A DNA stretch of 48,424 bases from an uncultured Prevotellaceae bacterium (GTDB taxonomy: Bacteria; Bacteroidota; Bacteroidia; Bacteroidales; Bacteroidaceae): NCBI GenBank assembly GCA_946410305.1, contig CAMJZV010000024.1, positions 1 to 48,424 on the forward strand. The letters are read 5' to 3'. Below are positions 42,910 to 48,424 of the stretch, in pieces. Each line of letters begins with the position of its first letter. The first letter of the stretch is position 1. The notes beneath the pieces are model-generated. The model searched no databases and was not told the DNA's origin. It was given only the letters and a program-made list of their open reading frames with translations. The translations under genes and the position numbers were made by a program.

Positions 42910-42915
42910 CAATCG

Positions 42916-43187
42916 GAATGGGGAGAAATCCACTCCGGCAGAAGAAGCGTAATGCTCCCAACTTGCGATACGAAAACCTAGGAAATTTTCAACAAGCAAG
43001 AGCGATAGTTGCAAGAGGGCAGTACAGCTTCCACGTATATGCGTGGGGCTGTGACTCCTTTTCTTACTATCAGGTTTTCCTAGGACCTTCGTATCGGAAC
43101 TGGCTAAGACAGTCCCGCGCTTCTGCTGTGTGTAGCTGTGAGGCCAAGAAATAATGAATATTACAATAATATAAAATTATATCGTCT
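42916..43187 (+). ncRNA. Candidate structured 5' leader RNA of the BspA-like gene
   Basis: CGATACGAA (42966-42974) pairs with TTCGTATCG (43088-43096), and CCTAGGAAA (42977-42985) pairs with TTTCCTAGG (43076-43084): two perfect 9-bp helices separated by a small 2/3-nt internal loop. The enclosed 90 nt include CCACG-TATATG-CGTGG (43031-43046), extended by CAGC/GCTG, and GCAA/TTGC. No terminator precedes the gene, so it would be a cis leader, perhaps a riboswitch or thermosensor, rather than a separate RNA. An overlapping 78-codon frame (42918-43154) has no family resemblance. I do not recognise a described class. Confidence 0.6.
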
Positions 43188-46100
43188 ATGAAACATCTAT
43201 TATTTGTACTAACCTTGTTTTGCGCTTTGACCATAGATGCGCAAACATTTGTAACGGTCAATGATGTCCGTTACCTTATTGAGGATGACCATGCCGTGGT
43301 AGCCCGACAAGACAGAGAACTAACAGGTGATATTATCATCCCTACTTCCATTGAGTACGAAAACACGTCGTACAACGTCACGCGCCTGATGAATACCAAT
43401 GACAGCGAAAGCGGTGACGGTGGTGCCTTCCAAGAGTGTAAAATAACAGGTATAACCTTGCCCGAAGCCATCACCGAGATTCCAGATTACACATTTTCGC
43501 AGTGTAAACAACTTTGCTGTGCCATTTTACAAGGACCTGTTACCGCTATCGGCAGTTGTGCTTTTAATAGTTGCGAAGCCTTGACGACCATTGATCTCCC
43601 AGATAATGTGACTTGGATGGGACATGATGCTTTCCATGGGACAGGGTTGACTCAGTTCAGGATTCCTGCAAGTTTAGAAGGTTTATACAATAGTATACTC
43701 TCCGACACGAAGATTACTTATCTTGAAATTCCCGCCTCAGTTAAATATATATGTGCTGGAGCCCTTGCCATAAACAATAGGGATGAGCAAGAGCAGTTGT
43801 TGGGATTAACTGTAAAGATGTGCCAACGCGACTGCCGTCTCATAGGAGTAGAAAATGGTGCTTTTGGTGACATGACTGTTGTTGATTTGCAGGTTCCTGC
43901 TGGTGGAAAGGTGGCCTATCAGGAGTACGAACCGTGGATGTATATGAATAGTATTACCGAATATGGTGAGGATACGGGTGAGCCTCTAGTACTGGAACAG
44001 CGACATGTCACCATTGATGGCATCCGTTATTTGTTGAAGGACGGTGAAGCCCATGTTGATATACAGCAGAAGACACTTATCGGAGAAATCACTATTCCGG
44101 AAAAGATAACCTATGAGGAAATCGATTATCCCGTTACAACTATCATGGATGCATATTCCACAGACCTCACTGTTTTTTCAAGGACACAGGTAACTAGTGT
44201 CACACTGCCTGCTAGCATCAAAACAATCGGAGATTTTGCATTCGCAAGGTCTCAGTATCTGCAAGAGGTGGTGCTGAACGAGGGTATTACCTGGATTGGT
44301 ACTGGTGCGTTTATGGAATGTCCCGAACTGACAACGATTAATATTCCCTCTACCCTGACCATTCTTAAAGGATTGTTTGAGAATTGTCATAAACTGAAAA
44401 ACATCACTATTCCAGAGGGTATTACTGAACTGACGTCTATGACCTTTTACGATTGTGGCATCGAGACTCTTACCATCCCTTCCACCTGTAAAACTTTCGG
44501 TAGATGTGCATTGTATTTGCCAAATCTGGAAACGCTTATAATGAAGGTGAAAGAACCAACAGACATCAGATACATCGATGGTAGCGGTTATATTCAAACG
44601 ATGAATCATTTCGTATTTACCACTTGGTCTGTTAATGTAGAATATGTTGAACAAGAATTATGGACAAATGTAGATATTATCGTACCCCTTGGCTGTGCTG
44701 ATGGTTATCAAATGCTGGATCCTTGGTACAAATTCCGCAGTATTACCGAAGAGGGTACTGAATACTATCAGTCAAAGAATCCTTTTGTCAAAATTGACGG
44801 CATCAACTATATACTGCATGAGACCGTCAACGAACAGGAAGAAGTTGTGCGCACTGCCACTATCGCCCATCAGGACCCTAGTCTGAGTGGTGACATTGTC
44901 ATCCCTGAAAAGGTGAGCTACGCCAAAAAGGTATTACAAAATGACGAGTGGGTGACCTTGGAGCCTCAAGAATACGATGTGACGGATATTTTTACTCCTA
45001 TAATTGAAGCTCCCTGGTGGGATGATGACCGTCAGATAGAAAGCGCCGGTGCATTTCAGGAGTGTGCAATTACAAGTATCAGCCTGCCTTCCACAATTAC
45101 GACTATCCCTAACAGGGCTTTCTATGACTGCCAGCAATTAAAGAGCGTCACACTGCCCGAAGGCATCACCACCATAAGATCAGAAACATTTACCAATTGT
45201 TCGAATTTGGAGGAGATTTACTTACCTGAAACCATTACCTATTTGGGGAGCTATTTCGTCTTCAGGAATTGCACTAATTTGAAAAAAGTGAATATCCCAA
45301 ATCAGGTGACCAGTCTTGGTAATTATTGTTTCAATGGTAGTGGTATTGAGACTTTCATCATCCCCAAGAACGTCACTAGTATTGGTCGTGAATGCTTCTC
45401 GGAAACTCCTTTGAAGAATATTAAGATTTGTCATGACAGTTATTCAGATGGTTCCATTTCATTCCCTGAGAGTATGTTTAATGATATCAGTGGCATCACT
45501 CTCATCGTCCCCGAGGGCACGAAGGAGTCACTCTATTCACAGGTATATCCTTGGAAGAATTTCGAGAATATCATCGAATATAAAGACCAAGACGACGAGC
45601 ATCAATACAACGCTTATAGCGTGTCATACGAAGAGGAAGTGATTGGTCATGAGGCAGAGGCAAGCGACGATACTTCCGTTCTCGACTATGTACCGTCGGG
45701 TGTGGACACCGCACTACCCGAAGATACAGAGAAGCCGGACTATGTGCTGATAAACTGGCATGATAAACACGGAAACGCCCCCCATGCGGTTATGCCTGCA
45801 CAAGACATACTGCTGAGACTTACCCTGGCCCTTTTAGGCGATGCTAACAGTGACGGAGATGTTGATGTAAGCGATTTCCTGTCGGTGGCTAACTATATTT
45901 TGGGAAGTGGACCTGCAAGTTTCCTCCATAAAGCGGCAAACACCAGCAAGGGTGACGATGAAATTGATGTAGCTGACTTCTTAGGTGTTGCCAACGTTAT
46001 CCTCAGGGGTGTTCACTATAGTAATCCACATCATGCCCAAGCCCGACGTACGGCTTCCAACACTGACATCAGCGCGATGGATAATGCTATCTATATAGAG

Positions 46101-47246
46101 CCTACCAGCGTTTGTGTAGGTTTGGAGCAGACGCTCTCTGTTAAGATGAAGAATGCCAACCCTGTAGCTGGTTTCGAGTTCAGTTTGCAATTGCCTGAAG
46201 GATTTACTGTAAATAGTGTCGGCGCTGCTAGCTTGAGCAACGAGCGCACGACGAGTGAGAAGACTTCTTCGTTCAGCTATGCAGTATTGGATGACGGTAC
46301 TGTTAAAGTGCTCTGCGGAACCATGACCCAGAATCCAGAGACAAGTAAGCTCTATACTTTTGATGGAAATGATGGTGAGGTGGCTACCATTAAAGTTAGT
46401 GTCGATCCGAGCATGGCACTGGGTAACTATTCTGCTATTGTTACCAATGCCAAGTTAGCCGATGCAGATGCCGTAAAGACAACTATCAGTAGTGATGTGG
46501 AGAGTATTATTACAGTATCTGATGTCCTCGTCCTCGATGAAAATAGCACTGTGGCGCCTCCAACAGCCAACAATGTGACGGTTACCGTAAGACGTACCAT
46601 CAATGCCAACGAGTGGAGCACTATCTGCCTGCCATTCGACATGACAGAAGAGCAGGTGAAAACAGCCTTCGGCAACGATGTGCAGTTGGCTGAGTTTTCT
46701 TCGTATAATACAGTAAAAGACGGAGACAATGTGACAGGCATTACCATCAACTTTGACGACACAGATTTGTCAGAGGGATTATATGGGAATTATCCTTATA
46801 TCATCAAGACATCGAGTGACATCACCGAGTTTACGCTTACTACGAATGTTGCTCCTGATGACGCTGTTGCCGAATACGATAACGGAAAGACAGGTGGCAA
46901 GCGGAAAGTCTATGGTAGCTTTATTGGCACTTATAAAGCAAAAACGGTGGTTCCAGACAACAGTCTGTTCCTTAGTGCCGGCAAATTCTGGTACTCAGCA
47001 GGTCTGACTAAGATGAAAGCATTCCGTGCATACTTCACCCTAGATGATGTATTGACAGATATGTCACAAGCAAGTGCACGAATACAGATGTCACTCGACG
47101 AAGAAGAGACTGGTGTAAATGAGAGAGCAATAACGAATCATGAACAGCCTAGCCATGAGAAGTATTACAACTTGATGGGTCAGCGTGTAACAATGCCCAA
47201 GAAGGGATTGCTCGTCAAAGAAGGGAAGAAGATAGTAGTAAAATAA
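43188..47246 (+). CDS. BspA-like leucine-rich-repeat surface protein with dockerin-like and cohesin-like regions, type IX substrate
   Basis: The 1352-residue protein has signal peptide 1-18. Three LRR_5 (BspA) modules start near residues 21, 274 and 534, each opening with a strand like VRYLIEDD or INYILHE, then ITIPEKITYEE-type and repeated LPEGITxIxxxTFxxC units. Residues about 883-943 are dockerin-like (GDANSDGDVDVSDFLSVANY, then a second DEIDVADFLGVANVIL). Residues about 966-1111 are cohesin-like (GLEQTLSVKMKNANPVAGFE). Residues about 1135-1301 form a beta domain starting TICLPFDM. The end, YYNLMGQRVTMPKKGLLVKE with basic IVVK, fits a type IX sorting signal. BspA proteins bind fibronectin, fibrin or host cells; here that is inferred. 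Confidence 0.88.
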   Translation: MKHLLFVLTLFCALTIDAQTFVTVNDVRYLIEDDHAVVARQDRELTGDIIIPTSIEYENTSYNVTRLMNTNDSESGDGGAFQECKITGITLPEAITEIPDYTFSQCKQLCCAILQGPVTAIGSCAFNSCEALTTIDLPDNVTWMGHDAFHGTGLTQFRIPASLEGLYNSILSDTKITYLEIPASVKYICAGALAINNRDEQEQLLGLTVKMCQRDCRLIGVENGAFGDMTVVDLQVPAGGKVAYQEYEPWMYMNSITEYGEDTGEPLVLEQRHVTIDGIRYLLKDGEAHVDIQQKTLIGEITIPEKITYEEIDYPVTTIMDAYSTDLTVFSRTQVTSVTLPASIKTIGDFAFARSQYLQEVVLNEGITWIGTGAFMECPELTTINIPSTLTILKGLFENCHKLKNITIPEGITELTSMTFYDCGIETLTIPSTCKTFGRCALYLPNLETLIMKVKEPTDIRYIDGSGYIQTMNHFVFTTWSVNVEYVEQELWTNVDIIVPLGCADGYQMLDPWYKFRSITEEGTEYYQSKNPFVKIDGINYILHETVNEQEEVVRTATIAHQDPSLSGDIVIPEKVSYAKKVLQNDEWVTLEPQEYDVTDIFTPIIEAPWWDDDRQIESAGAFQECAITSISLPSTITTIPNRAFYDCQQLKSVTLPEGITTIRSETFTNCSNLEEIYLPETITYLGSYFVFRNCTNLKKVNIPNQVTSLGNYCFNGSGIETFIIPKNVTSIGRECFSETPLKNIKICHDSYSDGSISFPESMFNDISGITLIVPEGTKESLYSQVYPWKNFENIIEYKDQDDEHQYNAYSVSYEEEVIGHEAEASDDTSVLDYVPSGVDTALPEDTEKPDYVLINWHDKHGNAPHAVMPAQDILLRLTLALLGDANSDGDVDVSDFLSVANYILGSGPASFLHKAANTSKGDDEIDVADFLGVANVILRGVHYSNPHHAQARRTASNTDISAMDNAIYIEPTSVCVGLEQTLSVKMKNANPVAGFEFSLQLPEGFTVNSVGAASLSNERTTSEKTSSFSYAVLDDGTVKVLCGTMTQNPETSKLYTFDGNDGEVATIKVSVDPSMALGNYSAIVTNAKLADADAVKTTISSDVESIITVSDVLVLDENSTVAPPTANNVTVTVRRTINANEWSTICLPFDMTEEQVKTAFGNDVQLAEFSSYNTVKDGDNVTGITINFDDTDLSEGLYGNYPYIIKTSSDITEFTLTTNVAPDDAVAEYDNGKTGGKRKVYGSFIGTYKAKTVVPDNSLFLSAGKFWYSAGLTKMKAFRAYFTLDDVLTDMSQASARIQMSLDEEETGVNERAITNHEQPSHEKYYNLMGQRVTMPKKGLLVKEGKKIVVK

Positions 47247-47269
47247 AAACTGAATAATAAATAATGATT

Positions 47270-47407
47270 ATGAAAAAGAAAAGATATGTATCGCCTACAA
47301 ATGTAATTGTTGCACTTAATCGAGTGGAATTACTGATTGTTAGTGGTGGAGATAAGGCTATTCCTTATGGAGGTGAAGATACTGATGGATCAATAGACCC
47401 TGCATAA
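47270..47407 (+). CDS. Small peptide, 45 residues, downstream of the BspA-like gene
   Basis: The frame starts at the second of two in-frame ATGs (47264, 47270) and reads MKKKRYVSPTNVIVALNRVE then LLIVSGGDKAIPYGGEDTDG, ending SIDPA. It has the same outline as the peptide at 22186: basic start, Tyr, Pro, a Val/Ile-rich stretch, then a Gly/Asp-rich acidic tail. Both follow the last large gene of a surface-protein unit. The SGG segment after the hydrophobic stretch recalls double-glycine leaders, but the position and context are not convincing. Function unknown. Confidence 0.6.
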   Translation: MKKKRYVSPTNVIVALNRVELLIVSGGDKAIPYGGEDTDGSIDPA

Positions 47408-47449
47408 TGATTGCATAGGGACTGAATCAAGGGACTGACACCTGATCTG

Positions 47450-47831
47450 TTTTCAAAAAAATTGCCTCCACATTCCACGAACATGCCAGAGATGCCGATA
47501 GACAGGCGGTTTGCGGGTGTGGACGGTGCGCGCGGACGTTCCACTTTGCTTCCACATCGCCTCCACGCCTTGCTCTACCACTAGGACAGCAGTCTCGTAC
47601 AAAAACGGTGAGCGTTTTACCCTAAACGCTCACCGTTTTTTTAAAAGTGCTCAGCGTTTTACCATAAGACAGCCTATCCCACTACCAAGTCAGCTTCCTC
47701 TTTGCGCACGGTACACCTGCACGTACCTTATTATGCATGTGGAAGGTTTGTGGAGGCAAAGTGGAAGGGCAAATCCCCGCTATCGCCTTTGTACACTAGG
47801 CTTGTGGAACGTGGAGGCTGTTTTTTGAAAA
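47450..47831. repeat. Element C: 382-bp inverted-repeat element with GCCTCCAC/TTCCAC words
   Basis: Ends are inverted repeats 47450-47478 and 47804-47831, starting TTTTCAAAAAA and running through GCCTCCAC and TTCCAC. The left half has GCCTCCAC at 47464 and 47559 and TTCCAC at 47473, 47539 and 47550. The right half has the complements GTGGAGGC at 47750 and 47811 and GTGGAA at 47739, 47761 and 47804. So each half carries two of one word and three of the other, the inner ones 9-11 bp apart. A 17-bp perfect hairpin sits in the middle (47601-47640). Non-coding. Confidence 0.75.
47601..47642 (+). terminator. 17-bp perfect hairpin with T-run, centre of element C
   Basis: AAAAACGGTGAGCGTTT (47601-47617) pairs with AAACGCTCACCGTTTTT (47624-47640) over TACCCT and ends in seven T. 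It looks like an intrinsic terminator on either strand, though it is about 190 bp past the nearest gene and may instead be part of the element. Confidence 0.6.
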
Positions 47832-47899
47832 TCATTTTCAAGAAAAATGGCGGGGCGGTTCTCCTGATCTATTACATATAAATACTTTTTCAAAAATAA

Positions 47900-48017
47900 T
47901 AATAGCTGTTCTCGCGTGCGAGATAGCTGTTCCCATGTACGAGACAGCTGTAGCGGAGAAAAAGTCGTACAGCTTTTCCAAAAGTGGTACGACTTTTTTC
48001 TGGGAACAGCTATCTCG
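47900..48017. repeat. 21-bp-phased AGCTGT array and nested hairpins
   Basis: Three direct 21-bp units begin at 47900, 47921 and 47942 with AGCTGT at 47904, 47925 and 47946. CGAGATAGCTGTTCCCA (47919-47935) is exactly inverted at 48001-48017. Within lies the hairpin AAAAAGTCGTAC (47959-47970) with GTACGACTTTTT (47987-47998). Further right, CTGTATT recurs at 48021 and 48042, again 21 bp apart, and ACAGCT at 48069. Confidence 0.78.
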
Positions 48018-48111
48018 TTGCTGTATTAGCAGTATACAGAACTGTATTACTTGTAGCACTCAACGCCGACAGCTAAAAAATGTTCGCGCGCAGGTGTACC
48101 GCGCGTGAGTG

Positions 48112-48325
48112 TTTTCAAAAAATCGCTTTCACTTTCACACCTCCCTATCTACAGGGCTTTCAAGGGCCTTTTCCCGCTTTTGACGTTTCACAAACGTTTC
48201 ACACCTAATTTGTGAAAGCGATGTGAAACGTCTGCGACCCTTCTCGCACGCAAGAAACGCCCGCGAACCCCTATTTACAGGGACTTCCTGCATCAACTGT
48301 GAAAGTGAAAGGTATTTTTTGAAAA
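48112..48325. repeat. Element D: 214-bp inverted-repeat element with CTTTCAC/GTTTCAC words
   Basis: Terminal inverted repeats of 27 bp (48112-48138 and 48299-48325) match at 25 positions, starting TTTTCAAAAAAT. The left half holds CTTTCAC at 48126 and 48132 and GTTTCAC at 48185 and 48196 (11 bp apart). The right half holds GTGAAAG at 48212, GTGAAAC at 48223 (11 bp apart) and GTGAAAG at 48299 and 48305. Inner lines ATCTACAGGG and ATTTACAGGG recur near each end. Non-coding. Confidence 0.75.
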
Positions 48326-48360
48326 AGAAAAAAGCACCTACAAAGTCTTTGTAAGTGCTT
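48325..48360 (-). terminator. Terminator of the minus-strand tRNA-like sequence
   Basis: AAGCACCTACAAAG (48332-48345) pairs with CTTTGTAAGTGCTT (48347-48360) with one mismatch; on the minus strand it is followed by TTTTTTC. It lies 12 bp after the tRNA-like 3' end. Confidence 0.7.
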
Positions 48361-48371
48361 GAGTCTTGTTG

Positions 48372-48415
48372 TGGACCAGCCAGGGCTTGAACCTGGGACC
48401 TCCAGATTATGAGTC
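48372..48415 (-). tRNA. 3' half of a tRNA-Met(CAT)-like gene, truncated at the anticodon stem
   Basis: On the minus strand the sequence gives anticodon loop CTCATAA with CAT, the 3' anticodon strand TCTGG, variable loop AGGTC, T-arm CCAGG-TTCAAGC-CCTGG, 3' acceptor strand CTGGTCC and discriminator A. The 5' anticodon strand should be CCAGA. The bases present before the loop are TATGA, and only the last two fit. The gene is therefore interrupted in the anticodon stem about 10 bases before the window ends. A displaced tRNA 3' half is what tyrosine-integrase insertions leave behind, so an integrated element may begin at about 48416. Confidence 0.6.
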
Positions 48416-48424
48416 ATATTTACG

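Noticed and set aside
42918..43154. 78-codon plus-strand open frame ahead of the BspA-like gene
   Set aside because: It covers the paired arms of the leader RNA fold, has an odd composition and no family resemblance, so the RNA explanation is better.
47511..47828. 105-codon plus-strand frame within element C
   Set aside because: It is composed of the inverted words and the hairpin of the element, with no protein-like pattern.
48372..48424. Complete tRNA-Met gene
   Set aside because: The anticodon stem does not pair, and the window ends before a 5' half could fit.

Overview
The window looks like chromosome of a Prevotella-type member of the Bacteroidales. The evidence is the complete type IX secretion core (porP, porK, porL, porM, porN), a fimbrillin-like lipoprotein, a BspA-like leucine-rich-repeat protein, TonB-linked outer-membrane genes, and promoters of the Bacteroidetes form TAnnTTTG with TTG or TTTG about 19-20 bp upstream. 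Coding GC is near 50 percent and the non-coding patches are AT-rich.

Layout. 1-7.6 kb is housekeeping: the start of pnp (minus), a thioredoxin-fold lipoprotein, a CE2-type esterase, ruvB, coaD, ybeY, a membrane-anchored regulator-like lipoprotein, a coupled Cys-rich TonB protein plus radical SAM enzyme pair, and a LOG-family hydrolase. 7.8-9.3 kb holds one orphan gene, a likely minus-strand small structured RNA and a 423-bp inverted-repeat element. 9.3-22.3 kb is a surface-protein operon: a 3724-residue secreted giant, a lipoprotein sharing modules with it, a fimbrillin-like lipoprotein and a 43-residue peptide, joined by overlapping or nearly overlapping genes. 22.4-34.3 kb carries hemolysin III, an S41 protease with a beta-barrel partner, an acetate/succinate-type CoA-transferase, a TonB receptor, a GH9 glucanase, an internally deleted alcohol dehydrogenase remnant coupled to a Gfo/Idh/MocA oxidoreductase, and cysS. 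34.4-40.6 kb is the type IX secretion operon, followed by a porin-like barrel gene and a two-gene GHKL ATPase/STAS-like module. 42.3-47.4 kb has a second repeat-rich non-coding patch, a structured leader and a 1352-residue BspA-like protein with dockerin-like and cohesin-like parts. 47.4-48.4 kb is a third repeat-rich patch ending in the 3' half of a tRNA-Met(CAT)-like gene cut at the anticodon stem, which looks like an attachment site.

The genes fit together as export machinery plus cargo. The giant protein and the BspA-like protein both end in short C-terminal signals of the type IX kind, and the PorKLMNP machine lies between them. The GH9 enzyme, CE2 esterase and TonB receptor fit a polysaccharide-using gut or rumen lifestyle, and the CoA-transferase fits succinate/propionate/acetate fermentation.

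The least explained structure is non-coding. Three patches (8.57-9.0, 42.4-42.7 and 47.45-48.33 kb) each contain tandem 21-bp-phased repeats built around an ACAGCT core. The same patches carry clusters of a short word in both orientations at 10-12 bp pitch (six-bp overlapping copies also occur in the last), and the word differs from patch to patch. Three of the word clusters are bounded by imperfect inverted repeats of 27-45 bp. They look like one family of word-swapped, iteron-bearing elements; I do not recognise a described family that matches.
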